This document shows, in pieces, positions 47,110 through 56,449 of a stretch of 64,000 nt of DNA. The first letter of the stretch is position 1; each line of letters opens with the position of its first letter. Under the pieces are notes generated by a model that did not search any database, was not told the origin of the DNA, and saw only the letters and a list, made by a program, of their open reading frames with translations. The stretch covers positions 75,173,297 through 75,237,296 of the forward strand of contig CM046832.1 of assembly GCA_025618425.1 (NCBI GenBank), read 5' to 3'. Position numbers and translations under genes: made by a program. The stretch is from Heliocidaris tuberculata (taxonomy: Eukaryota; Echinodermata; Echinoidea; Camarodonta; Echinometridae).

Positions 47110-48212
47110 CATGCTGTATACCCTTCCAATGTCTGATCTCATACAAATTTATGTTGGGTATATTCATCCTATCTTGGAATACTGTGTACCAGTTTTGAAT
47201 GGTGGACTTACTATCAAACAGGTACATGTAGGAAGTTTAGAGAGAATACAGAGAAGAGTGTATTAATTTTGTAAAATAATTCTTAGTACAAATTACGTAG
47301 ACTATGAAAATGCTCTTACAACATGTGAATTAGAACGGTTAGAAACTAGGTGAGAAAAATTTTGTATTGAGTTTGCTAAATCTCTATTAAATAACCCACA
47401 ATGTAAAGAAGTTGGCTACCAAAAAAGAAAAATATTCCCATTTCTTTAAAGGGTACCAATCACCAAAAAATATTTTGCTCTGTATGTTACGGGATCCATG
47501 TCAATATACTATATTCAAAATATGGGCTTCAAATATTAATTCTATTTTAGAGATATTGCAATTTTAATTACACTCTCTATAAGTATAAAACCAACTCGTG
47601 AGTAGACTACTCGACGCACCCGTACGCGCTCGCCAAGATAAGGGCTCGCGCAGAACTAAACTCAGAGTTCGGTTCCACGAGAATTTTCGTGTTATCTTTT
47701 TTTTCCTTCATACTCCTTAACTGTTGACCGATAGAATATGCCAGATAAAGTTCTTCGAGATTGATTTGAAACTTTCTAGCTTTACACAAATTATTTTTTC
47801 AGGTGATTGGTACACTTTAAGGCAGGTATCAAATTTTGCAGAGTTCAAATGCAAAACGATTCGATTCAGAAAGAGTGCAATACCACATTTCATAGATCTA
47901 CTCAATTCCCAGTAATGTTCATAATATTTCTCCTTAAACTTATACAGAATTGCATTATTATTGTTTTATAGTCTCTATTTCAGTTTAATTTTCAGCCCAA
48001 TTTTAATATTCTAATCTGTATTATTGTTTTGTATTTACTTATTTTGTTATGTATAATTATAATGTCATTCTTATTTCATATGTTATTTTTATTTTTTATC
48101 TATGATCAATTTTTATGTATTTTGCAATGTAAACATGCTAATTTCAGCCCTTGGGCTGCCAATCATGTATTGAATTTCATATGAAATAAACCATTACTTG
48201 AACTTGAACTTG
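47110..48212 (+). mobile_element. 5'-truncated LINE (non-LTR retrotransposon) 3' end
   Basis: Plus strand, antisense to BicD. From 47161 the frame reads IHPILEYCVPVLNGG...SLERIQRRV, then after a TAA continues NYVDYENALTTCELERLETR and FCIEFAKSLLNNPQCKE. This is the post-reverse-transcriptase C-terminal region. After the MITE insert it resumes as RQVSNFAEFKCKTIRFRKSA, then IPHFIDLLNSQ, and stops at 47915. The 3' UTR ends in ATGAAATAAACCATTACTTG, then AACTTGAACTTG, a typical LINE tail. At least two in-frame stops show it is dead. Confidence 0.85.
47450..47816. mobile_element. TTAA-type MITE inserted in the LINE coding region
   Basis: AGGGTACCAATCACC at the left and GGTGATTGGTACACT at the right are inverted. 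TTAA lies at 47446-47449 and 47817-47820. LINE coding sequence continues on both sides. The interior is less AT-rich around 47596-47640 (CGTACGCGCTCGCC). Confidence 0.8.
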
Positions 48213-48358
48213 CTGGAGTTGGTTATGGACCACTCATAAGATTAACTGATTCAAGGACTCTTCAACTCTTACTACATGTATGCTACAAATTTGAGGTTTC
48301 AGAGTTGAAAGTGAAATTTTAAATAATTATTTTCCTCTCATGTATGAATGATCTAGAA
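48213..48358. other. short spacer
   Basis: Nothing recognised. Confidence 0.3.
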
Positions 48359-49680
48359 TGGACCATAGCTAGCCATACAGACTTCATGTTTTATGAAATA
48401 TGACTTTGAACATAAAGCCATACACAGGAGGTAATCTCCCTTTACGGAAAGACAAGTAAACAGTAAAATCAGTGGGCAAGATTCATCCATTTCTATGTAT
48501 GGTGAACCTTGCAAACCATCTTCAGAGTTTGCTAAAATCTTCCTCTAGCTCTTTCAGCTCATCCGACTACTTCAACGATCGGATCATGAGAAATGTGAAA
48601 AAATACAATTTATGCGACATCGATGTGGATTTACTCACCGTTCCCGTTCAGCTTTTGCTGTGCGATTAGCATTACAAAGATGGCGAGATCGGCACGGAAT
48701 GTGTGCTGTAGATGAACGGAGTACAAGGCAGTGCAATGCTGAGCAGTTCCAAAGCAGGATGCTAAATTTAATTGTGCTAATATCTCGCACTGTTGCACAC
48801 ACAGTGACAGTCTCTGATATTGGAGACTTTGCTAATAAGAGGACAATAGAAACAACACCAGCAACAAGGCACTTTTTCTTGGCCAATTTTTTCCCCTCAG
48901 AAATCAGAAGCCCATTTATTTTGTATGTGGATTATAACAAAAAATATTATGAAAAGCAGACAGTGGATTTTTAAAGTAGACGGTAAAAAGGGATACTTTT
49001 TTATGAGTAATCCGCATTTTCATTTTGAGCCAAGGTAATCCCTTTGCCGCAAATGTAAAATTGGTCTCCTAAATGGGAGACTGTCTCCCAAATAGGCTAT
49101 CAAAAATGTTGACATAAGTCTCCGATAATAGAGGTGGGCTCCGATCTCCCAAATAGGAAACAGTCTCCAATATCGGCTGTATACGCGAGTGGGATATTAG
49201 CACAATTAAATTTAGCATGCTGCGTCGGAACCACTCAGGGTTGCACTGCCTTGTACTCTGTTAATCTACAGCGCACATTCCGTGCCGACCTCGTCATCTT
49301 TGTAATGCTAATCGCACTGCGAAATACACATGAATGGTATTGGTAAGTAAATCCATGACATCGATGTCACCATAAACTCACTCACACTTATGCAAGGTTA
49401 TTGGAGATAAACTGTATTTTTTTCTGATTTCTCATGATCCGATCGTTGAAGCAGTCAGATGAGCTGAAAAAGGAATATTTTAGCAAACTCCGAAAGTGGT
49501 TTGCAAGGTTCACCATACATGGAAATGGATGAATCTTGCCCACTGATGTTTTTGTTTACTTGTCTCTCCATACATGTAGGGGAGTTTGCCTCCTGTGTAT
49601 GATGATGGCTTGATGTTCAGAGTCATATTTGTTCAGTCATATTTCATAAAACATCAAGCCCGTATGGCTGGACCATAGCC
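48359..49680. mobile_element. 1.3-kb fold-back unit with arms of about 0.4-0.5 kb
   Basis: GACCATAGCTAGCCATACAG (48361) pairs with the region ending GTATGGCTGGACCATAGCC (49680). Inner pairs include GGGCAAGATTCATCCATTTC (48474) with the complement near 49545-49525, CAACGATCGGATCATGAGAA (48573), and CGGCACGGAATGTGTGCTGT (48690) with ACAGCGCACATTCCGTGCCG (49269). The loop region (48790-49180) has its own GTCTCC/GGAGAC words. Open frames inside are not recognised. Confidence 0.8.
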
Positions 49681-49690
49681 TACTAATACT

Positions 49691-50823
49691 TGTAGGGTGT
49701 CTGAAGTCACACTGAAAAGTGTCAGCTTAACCCTTTCAGGACAAGAATTATTTAAGGGCTAAATTGATCACATTTTGCTCTTCAAATTGGCAACAATAAT
49801 ATTTTTCTTTTAGTGCTACAAGATTGTAATAAGTGGTAATGTCTTTGAAAACAATATACATGGTTAAAAGAATTGTCGAAAAGTTGGAAAAGTTGCCAAT
49901 TTTGATAAAAAAACCATGATTTTGAACCTCTCAATGTGTTGCCAATTTAAGGATTTTAAAGCTTATTCTCCTTTTTAAAATTCCTGGGATCAATTGCAGT
50001 ATGGTCATTTAACGAAAATGGACATAATGTGTGCAGAAATTTTTGCTCTTTCTACTCATGTATCTGGTATATTTTTCAGGGCTCTGAATCAAAAGTTATT
50101 GAGCCAAACCACAAAATGTGGTCAATTGTCTCGAAAGGGTTAAAAACATGCTGATTCAGGGGAAAATATGGCACAATTTGGGGGGCAAATTCATCCTGTT
50201 ATTGAAATGTGATCTGAATTAATTTTCTTCTCATATTTGGAATGTCTGGAAAGAGGAAATCCTGGACATTCTTTTGACACTAAGGACAAGTTTTTAGGCT
50301 CACTAGAAAATTAAAATAAGAGATAAATTGCAAACCCTTATATTTGTGTGTATTCAATTTGCCATTTCCTCATGCGTTTCCTATGGGAAAGTGAAATTTC
50401 GGTTTTTACACAAATTTTGTCACTTTTTCGCAATTTTGTACTGTGATCTGATATTCAAACCTTGAAAAAATTCATGCCATCAGAAAGATTGTAAAATTTC
50501 CTATCTGGTCATGTAAAGGACAAGTTTTTGACATTAAGTATAAAGTCGTAACAGGTCTCGGAAGCTCAAAATTTGCATTTGTGTGTGTCCCATTTCTTAA
50601 CTACATAGCCTATGGCAGGAAAAAGCTGAAAAATGGTCTGATTTAATTCTCTTATTTTGCAGTAATTAACTGGAATTTTTCATGAAATATCATATTTCTG
50701 TCAGTTTGATGGTTATTTTTCAAATCCAGAAAGAAAATTTAATATTAATTTGAAATAAGTGAAATAATTTTTTTCTCCAGACACCCACTCACACTTATGC
50801 GAGGTTATTGCCAGACACCCTAC
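49691..50823. mobile_element. outer TIR element containing the TTAA MITE
   Basis: TAGGGTGTCTG at 49693 and CAGACACCCTA at 50812-50822 are inverted. TACTAATA occurs outside both ends (49681-49688 and 50821-50828) but is not flush at the left, so a target duplication is uncertain. The CACTCACACTTATGC words at about 49379 and 50786 link it to the neighbouring fold-back unit. Confidence 0.5.
49731..50139. mobile_element. TTAA-type MITE (CCCTTTCAGGACAA termini)
   Basis: TTAACCCTTTCAGGACAA (49727) pairs with TTGTCTCGAAAGGGTTAA (ending 50143). TTAA at both borders. Confidence 0.8.
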
Positions 50824-50913
50824 TAATAGTACACACAAAAGCTATTGAAGCCTATTCACCCGTAAAAGCTATTGTGGAGTACAAGGTTATCTTCAAGTGC
50901 AGATAGCTTGTAC

Positions 50914-52241
50914 CCGGGGGGGGGGGGGGCACTCAACATATTGGACAGACAGGTATGTACCGCTTTGACGACCCCCTTTTTCAACGGTCAGTCGCCGTTC
51001 TCAAGATACCCGAATTTCCATAAACTGCCGTTTTCACCCTTCTCACGCGTTCTTGAGATACCCGGCCTGAACAATAAGCGCTGGTCTCCCCGGCGCGCCC
51101 CGTTCCCTAGCTCTCGCTTACGTATGTTTATTCACTTGCGTGCGCAATTGCATATACATGTACATGTATGTATGCACTGTAGAATCCCCACACAAAGTCG
51201 TGCAGTGCTGTAGTGCATAGTTCTGTAGACCCTGTATTTTTCAGCTCGCGCCGCTCGGCTGGGTACAATCTAGACCGAAAATTCTGTCTCTCGTTCATTA
51301 GCCTCTTAATTTTGACAGGGTCGGCCATTCACTTAGAGACAGAAACGCTCCTATCACTCTGCTGTGCAAACTGACTGAGAGCCGAGGATCAGTCGGTATG
51401 TAGTCATAAAAAGGCTTGTAGAACCCCCTTTGAATTTTTTTTTTTCAAATTGAATAGATTAGGCCTAGGCTCTAAACATTCACGAATCTGTTCACTTACC
51501 AATTTGACTGTTTTATTCCTTGTAATGCTCCTTTTTCAGGTAATTCAGGGTCCAAATTATTATCCATTTGAAAATCTTGCAGCCGTATTCAAACGGTTTC
51601 CACTGCGCAGGAATGAAGATAACATCGTAGCCGTTCTAGTCTACGTACAAGGGAAAATTATTATGAAGGGAAAAATGTGATGAATTCATTACGAACTCGC
51701 ACACATTAACTTTTTCCCTTCATAATAATTTTCCCTTGTACGTAGACTAGAACGGCTACGATGTTATCTTCATTCCAGCGCAGTGGAAACCGTTTGAATA
51801 CGGCTGCAAGATTTTCAAATGGATAATAATTTGGACCCTGAATTACCTGAAAACGGAGCATTACAAGGAATAAAACAGACAAATTGGTAAGTGAACAGAT
51901 TCGTGAATGTTTAGAGCCTACGCCTAATCTATTCAATTTGAAAAAAAAAAATTCAAAGGGGGTTCTACAAGCCTTTTTATGACTACATGCCGACTGATCC
52001 TCGGCTCTCAGTCAGTTTGCACAGCAGAGTGATAGGATTGTTTCTGTCTCTAAGTGAATGGCCGACCCTGTCAAAATTAAGTGGCTAATGAACGAGAGAC
52101 AGAATTTTCGGTCTAGGTACAATCCACCGTTCCAAAGACCCTATGTTTTTCGCTTCTAGTCCGTTCCTTAGACCCCCGTTTCGACTCTCGAGGGCGGCTG
52201 CAGCACACCCAGGCCCGAAAAATTTGAGTGCCCCCCGGGGG
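50914..52241. mobile_element. hAT-like element, 1,328 bp, with 8-bp target duplication
   Basis: A perfect GCTTGTAC flanks both ends (50906-50913 and 52242-52249). The terminal inverted repeats are CCGGGGGG...CACTCAA and TTGAGTGCCCCCCGGGG. An 8-bp duplication fits hAT. It contains the long palindrome listed next and has no transposase. Confidence 0.75.
51255..52135. repeat. near-perfect 0.9-kb palindrome with mirrored open frames
   Basis: The two arms of about 430 bp (51255-51690 and 51700-52135) differ at only a handful of positions by eye, with a spacer of about 20-30 bp around 51685-51705. Identical-looking 76-codon frames occur at 51450-51680 (+) and 51706-51936 (-), beginning MNRLG and ending VYVQGKIIMKGK. 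They resemble no family known to me and probably reflect the palindrome, not a gene. Confidence 0.9.
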
Positions 52242-52565
52242 GCTTGTACATGTACATGTACAAGTGGTTACTGACATGACAAGTAACATTTGTTCACCCC
52301 AATTTTCTCCACGATTCAACTTCGGAATACAACCAAGATAAAACAAAAAGAAATTTGTATAATACTATAATATAAGCCACTGAATTAAATGTTTTTTAGC
52401 CACAGAACACAGAGTGCATTGCTTTGGGTCCCACTAACTTTAAGGTATAACCTTGTTCATTGGATAAGTGGTCCCCCCATCACAAAATTTAATTATTTTT
52501 GCCTGATACAAAATAATTGGCCATTTTTGGGGTATTCCATTGCCAATCATGCCAATGACTGTAAC

Positions 52566-53087
52566 TGTCGGCTAGCGACAGACGTGTTGCCATTTTCCTT
52601 TTGTGCGCGAGTCTATGGCGCGGCGTACTACTGTAGTCTAAGCGGTGTATGCCAGATCCAGAGCTAGAGAGAGAGAGAGAGAGGGGGGGGGGGGGGGGAG
52701 TTGAGGGAGTAAAGTATGAATAGATACAGGGAATAATTTAACTACCGAAATTTGAATAGCAATTTCAGTCAGCAGATAAATATTTTGTTTAAAATTCTAC
52801 AAAGTTCAATGTAGCAAACTGCTACACATCTGTAAATTTGTGTAGCAATCATACCCAAATGCGTAGCAAATTGCTATGCTATACAAGGTAAATTATTCCC
52901 TGCAGATATAATTTAATAGTGAATTTGTTTCCTTGTTCATTTCTTTTTCTTTCTCAATCTAGGAATGTAGCCCGACTACCTTAGTACGTTGTATTGACTT
53001 GAAAGTTATAAAGATTTGGATTGATATATTCTCTTTTTTTTGTCATATTTATTTTTTGCACAGAGACAGAGAGACAGATAGACAGAT

Positions 53088-53131
<44 letters not shown>

Positions 53132-53232
53132 GGGGGGGAGACGAGCAAAGTACGAACACTGTGTACGCGGTGCATTCACTTTATACACAAAAGGAAAATG
53201 GCAACACGTCTGTCGCTAGCCGACAGTTGACT
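52566..53232. mobile_element. fold-back unit with GTCGGCTAGCGACAGACGTG arms
   Basis: CTGTCGGCTAGCGACAGACG, then TGTTGCCATTTTCCTTTTGTG (52568-52610), pairs with CACAAAAGGAAAATGGCAAC, then ACGTCTGTCGCTAGCCGACAG (about 53187-53228). Two (GA)n-poly-G tracts lie just inside the arms (52664-52699 and 53092-53139), themselves in the same orientation. Confidence 0.8.
53060..53139. repeat. (GACA/GATA)n-(GA)n-poly-G tract
   Basis: A purine-only run of over 40 nt ends in about 18 consecutive Gs. Confidence 0.95.
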
Positions 53233-53240
53233 TGTACCGT

Positions 53241-53605
53241 ATAGTCAAGGATTGTAACTCCGAACAGATTGTATTACCGTACGTGTAAAGTTAAGCGCCT
53301 AAATTTGGGTTTTCATACGCGTAGGATTACGCGTATGAAAACCACACTATTGGTGTCTTTTTCCCATAGGTTTCACACGTTCGGAAATACAGTAACTTTT
53401 TCAAGGGACCAAAACGCCGCGTCATTGGGAAGGGGTTCACTCGGAAGGGAATATCGTATTAAATCTACGTTGTCTTTTTCAAATTCCATCAACTTCTTTT
53501 TCTGTAGGACTTTGAGCATTCATTATGTAAGATTTGACAGATATTCGTTTGATGTTTTATTTGCTATCGTTGATTTTCTGAAAAGTGTTCGGACACTGGA
53601 TCAAC
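53241..53605 (-). mobile_element. hairpin-bearing interspersed repeat, copy B, at the BicD donor
   Basis: This is the reverse-oriented copy of 14320-14700. It ends TGTCCGAACA-side at 53605, so on the gene strand the repeat begins 8 nt after the exon-1/intron-1 junction. Blocks AAGGACTTTGAGC-type, CAGATATTCGTTTGATGTTT and GGTTTTCATACGCGTA are shared with copy A. Confidence 0.8.
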
Positions 53606-53613
53606 CACCATAC

Positions 53614-53844
53614 CTCTTTTGCCATTTGAAGCTCCTGTTTAGCAGTTTCATAGAGTAAATCCAGGTCTTCATATTGCTGTTTTATCGCCTGTTTCTCTTC
53701 TAATACAACCAAACCGTATTCAGCAGCCTGTATTTTCTCTCTGCTGGCCAGTGCAAGTTCCTCTTTCAATCGGCTGATATCCACCCGTAACTCTTCGATG
53801 GTTTCGGAACCATCGTCCGAGTCGAACATGGCGAACGACTGCAT
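53614..53844 (-). CDS. BicD: Bicaudal D (BICD1/2) homolog, coding exon 1 (residues 1-77)
   Basis: This is the first coding exon of a dynein-dynactin activating adaptor; the full CDS is complement(join(41334..43247,43708..44049,53614..53844)), 828 residues. The exon encodes the start of the CC1 coiled coil with EELRVDISRLKEEL, then REKIQAAEYGLVVLEEK. AAEYG at residues 40-44 is the AAxxG CC1 box that binds dynein light intermediate chain, at nearly the same position as in human BICD2. The chosen ATG at 53842-53844 has A at -3 and is the first ATG after an in-frame TAG (53869-53871). A second ATG six codons in (GCCATGT context) could also serve. The exon ends AAAGAG followed by a GTATGG donor at 53608-53613, phase 0. 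Confidence 0.93.
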
Positions 53845-54110
53845 TTTCAACTTGAACCGGCAGTGACACTACCGTACGTCCCGACCTTACAGCTGAAATA
53901 AACAGTTGAAAACGAGTCTAGCGTTAAAAATTTCACCAGTTTTCATTCTTGAAATACAGGGATCGATGTGTGTATATTCTGAAGCAATATCGGTGTCTAA
54001 AAAGTGTAATTCTAACAGTAGAGCTCTCCCTAGAAAATTAGTATAACGAGGACAACGTTCATTTACAACTTAACATACGGGAACGTCGTGAACATATTTC
54101 CTGCGCGCTT
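53845..54110 (-). promoter_or_regulatory. BicD 5' leader and probable promoter side
   Basis: This is the sequence immediately upstream of the BicD ATG. An in-frame TAG lies at 53869-53871. An acceptor-like TTTATTTCAG ends at 53893, so the leader could begin at 53892 and be joined to an untranslated upstream exon; alternatively transcription starts within this stretch. No convincing TATA box is seen. The block is mostly free of recognisable repeats, unlike its surroundings. Confidence 0.35.
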
Positions 54111-54475
54111 TAATAGCGCATGGCCGTGTGTGAAACACCAAACACAGCTGTAAAATTTACATGTACTGCTATAGTGAATACGTGGCGCACGTTTGAAACT
54201 TGTGCGCAGTATATCCCTACGTTTTCCAACAAGACGCACACAGGGTCAAACGAGCATCGGCTTGAGGTCACAGCAATGTCTGGTAGATGGGCGTGTCCCT
54301 CTCTAAAAAGGATATCTCCAGACAATGCTGCTCCTATGTGTGTGTGTGTGTGTGGGTGTGTGTGTTTTGGTTTTTACAGATGTGTATTAATCAGATATGA
54401 TTATTTATGTCTGGGGACCGTCACCATCCGAAAGACATGACTCAGTGTCTCAGTCTCGAACCTGGGTCCGCTGAA
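54111..54475. other. non-repetitive stretch upstream of BicD, ending in a (GT)n tract
   Basis: No coding exon recognised. (TG)n at 54336-54363. Possible promoter-distal sequence of BicD. Confidence 0.35.
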
Positions 54476-54545
54476 TCAGTTTATAACTTCCACTGTCAGC
54501 TGGATTACAGGCGCACGCCACAACGCCACAACGCCTATGGGCCGG
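54448..54545 (-). mobile_element. Pol III-type SINE-like fragment
   Basis: On the minus strand GTGGCGTGCGCCTGTAATCC, then AGCT (54498-54521), is followed about 36 nt later by GGTTCGAGACT (54452-54462), a B-box. The first block resembles the 7SL/Alu core and also fits an A-box position in a tRNA-derived SINE. No other copy in the window. Confidence 0.4.
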
Positions 54546-54547
54546 CG

Positions 54548-54606
54548 GAATGCATACCAGGCTCTTGTTCGCCCTCTTCTTGAGTACGGCGGCATAGCTT
54601 CTATTT
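54548..54606 (+). pseudogene. LINE reverse-transcriptase fragment (AYQALVRPLLEYGG)
   Basis: The plus-strand frame reads AYQALVRPLLEYGGIASI, then stop. This matches the conserved A-xx-LVRPxLEY block in the C-terminal part of many LINE RTs. Very short. Confidence 0.5.
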
Positions 54607-54742
54607 GACTGAATTGTGCACTTTTGTCTAAAAGCACCAAATTCGGTAAATGTATATCAGTAAAATGATACCTACTGAACAATATTAGATAATTATGGAA
54701 GCACTGTCAGAAACTAATTTATGGGGTAGCATTAAAGGATAC

Positions 54743-54877
54743 TGGGCAGCGTTTCATCAAACGGTCATAAGTACAAGTTCGCCGACATCCCATTGAAACG
54801 CGTGTATTATAATTAACACGCGTTTCAATAGGATGTCGGCGAACTTGTACTTATGACGGTTTGATGAAACGATGCCC
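54743..54877. mobile_element. 135-bp palindromic MITE (GGGCAGCGTTTCATCAAACG)
   Basis: GGGCAGCGTTTCATCAAACG, then GTCATAAGTACAAGTTCGCC, pairs fully with the right half ending GATGAAACGATGCCC. The centre is GTGTATTATAATTAACAC. It is almost perfect, so probably young. Confidence 0.9.
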
Positions 54878-55063
54878 TGTAATTTTAAACTCTCCCAAAT
54901 AAACTCCCTCAACTAGCTAGGTGTTAGGAACCTATACGCTCCCAAAACCTCCATTGTTAGCACATGCCCAAGATAATACGAGCAAGTGTGTTTTGGTCGA
55001 ATTGTATACTACAGGTACCTGTGCAGAACTTGTTGTATGTACAGGTATATGTACAGAAATCTA

Positions 55064-55120
55064 TAAAGGCTATAGCATTCGCAGATGATACGCGAATATC
55101 TTCTGTTTTAAAAGCAATAT
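55064..55120 (+). pseudogene. LINE reverse-transcriptase fragment (FADD motif)
   Basis: The plus-strand frame SIKAIAFADDTRISSVLKAI contains the RT motif-C-like FADD with the usual hydrophobic approach. The surrounding frame (54964-55197) adds no further clear motif. Confidence 0.4.
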
Positions 55121-55756
55121 ATATTCACATGTTATGGCGTTTGTTTAAGGTCTATGATATCACATGCAACAAGCACTTGGTCCTGGTTTCCAGATGAAGA
55201 TCATAGGAGCCGCTATATACTTACAGACAGAAATGGAGGCAAGGTAAATAATGGCATACAGGTGGAAAGGAATGAGACGTGTTATGAAACGAAAAAATAT
55301 TATTATAGCGTGAAAAAGGTTGGCGTGAGAAGAAGAGCCATGCATTTATGGAGAATTAATGGATTGATATGAAGAAGAAACGGTTATAGCTTAAGATAAT
55401 ACAAAGCTTAATAAGTGGTAGGAAATGTCAAAAAATAAAAAATAAAAGAAGGGGATTATGATTAAGGAAAATGGAAAATGAAGAAACGGTGAAAAATAAA
55501 AAGTTCACTTTATTCATACAAGTTATAATTTCATGCACACGAGGAACAGTTTTTAGTGAAGAATATCAAAATAGAGCCAAATAACATTTAAACAGATCCT
55601 TCTCGGGACAAACTTTCCTATGCAGCTATTTAGAGAACAGAAATTCACTACTAAAAGAAGGTATACGTATGGTTTTCTCATGCAAACCGTATATTTTGAA
55701 TCTTCAAATCTATCCATCTCCATAGTAATCTTTTTGTGGTTCCATATCTCGAATCA
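55121..55756. other. non-coding spacer
   Basis: A 72-codon frame at 55154-55372 was considered but has no recognisable motif. Confidence 0.35.
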
Positions 55757-55945
55757 TACATTAATGACCCTGATAACTATAGAAGTATTGCCCTGACAAG
55801 CTCCCTGGGTAAGCTTTTTGCAAGGATTATTGACTTATTGATTATACAGAAGACAATAACATAATCTGTAAAGAACAGATAGGCTTTAGAAAGAAAAAAA
55901 AAATCTTGCGCGGGCCTGACAATGTCCTGAATTGTATGCTAATTA
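55757..55945 (+). pseudogene. LINE reverse-transcriptase fragment (DPDNYRSIALTSSLGKLF)
   Basis: NDPDNYRSIALTSSLGKLFA, then RIIDLL; after a frame change ICKEQIGFRK. These are the consecutive RT motifs PxNYRxIxLxSxLGKxFxRI and ExQxGFRKG of LINE elements. Confidence 0.8.
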
Positions 55946-55962
55946 TCTCCTTTAAATTTGGG

Positions 55963-56312
55963 GAATACTCGTTTTTCCGAAGATTCGTTTTTCCAAAGGT
56001 TCATAATTCCGAAGGTCCGTAATTCCGAAACGCAAATTTCCCATAGCGGGGGTTCATAATTCCCAACATTTGATGCATTACTCCGAAGATTCGTTATTCC
56101 GAAAGTTCGTAATTCCGAAAATGCAATATAGAGTTCTACATAACTTTTCGGAATTACGAACCGTCGGAAATATGAACCCCTTTTCATTTTCGGAATTATG
56201 AACCCAATTTCATTTTCGGAATTACGATCCGTCTGAGTAACGAACCTTCGGAGTAACGAACCTTCGGAAATACGAACCTTCGGAATTATGAACCTTCGGA
56301 AAAACGACATGC
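55963..56312. repeat. fold-back minisatellite of TTCGTAATTCCGAAGG units
   Basis: The left half repeats GGTTCGTAATTCCGAAG-type units (TTCGTTTTTCC, TTCATAATTCC, TCCGTAATTCC). The right half carries their reverse complement (CGGAATTACGAACCTTCGG). The whole 350 bp is thus a hairpin whose arms are themselves tandem repeats of about 16 bp. The 123-codon minus-strand frame with repeated RRFVIPK is a by-product. Confidence 0.9.
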
Positions 56313-56364
56313 GACCTTAAATTTGACATAGATGTAACAACAAACATTTTTAATGCAATATAAA

Positions 56365-56449
56365 AAACGGGAATCTATCCTGACAGTTGGAGGAGGAACT
56401 TGATAAAGCCAATATTTAAATCAGGGTCGGTTAATGACCCTGATAACTA
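56365..56449 (+). pseudogene. LINE reverse-transcriptase fragment interrupted by a mariner-like element
   Basis: WRRNLIKPIFKSGSVNDPDN, then Y, is broken exactly at the TA of AACTATAG. The continuation TAGAAGTATTGCC resumes at 57408. The last 20 bases before the break match 55763-55776 and flanks. Confidence 0.8.

Larger units (their letters stand above)
44050..53613 (-). other. BicD intron 1, about 9.6 kb, rich in mobile elements
   Basis: The intron is bounded by GTATGG (53608-53613) and TTTTTTCAG (ending 44050). It contains, from low to high coordinate, a SINE, a degraded TIR element, a shared dispersed repeat, a mariner-like MITE, a LINE 3' end with a MITE inside, two large fold-back units, a hAT-like element and a last repeat ending 8 nt from the donor. 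These are listed separately. Confidence 0.85.

Noticed and set aside
48612..48974. 120-codon plus-strand frame with Arg/Cys-rich composition
   Set aside because: It spans one arm and the core of a fold-back unit, and the other arm does not keep the frame. No motif recognised.
51450..51936. Pair of mirrored 76-codon proteins as a possible gene pair
   Set aside because: Their similarity is fully explained by the palindrome; no start-context or splice evidence. Kept only as a finding about the palindrome.
54120..54440. 106-codon plus-strand frame upstream of BicD
   Set aside because: It ends through a (TG)n tract, lacks motifs and splice signals, and overlaps the likely BicD upstream region.
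55154..55372. 72-codon frame near the FADD-containing piece
   Set aside because: No reverse-transcriptase motif follows FADD in a consistent frame, so it was not joined to the LINE fragment.
55939..56310. 123-codon repeat protein (RRFVIPK repeats)
   Set aside because: The repeats come from the TTCGTAATTCCGAAGG minisatellite, and the frame spans a hairpin.
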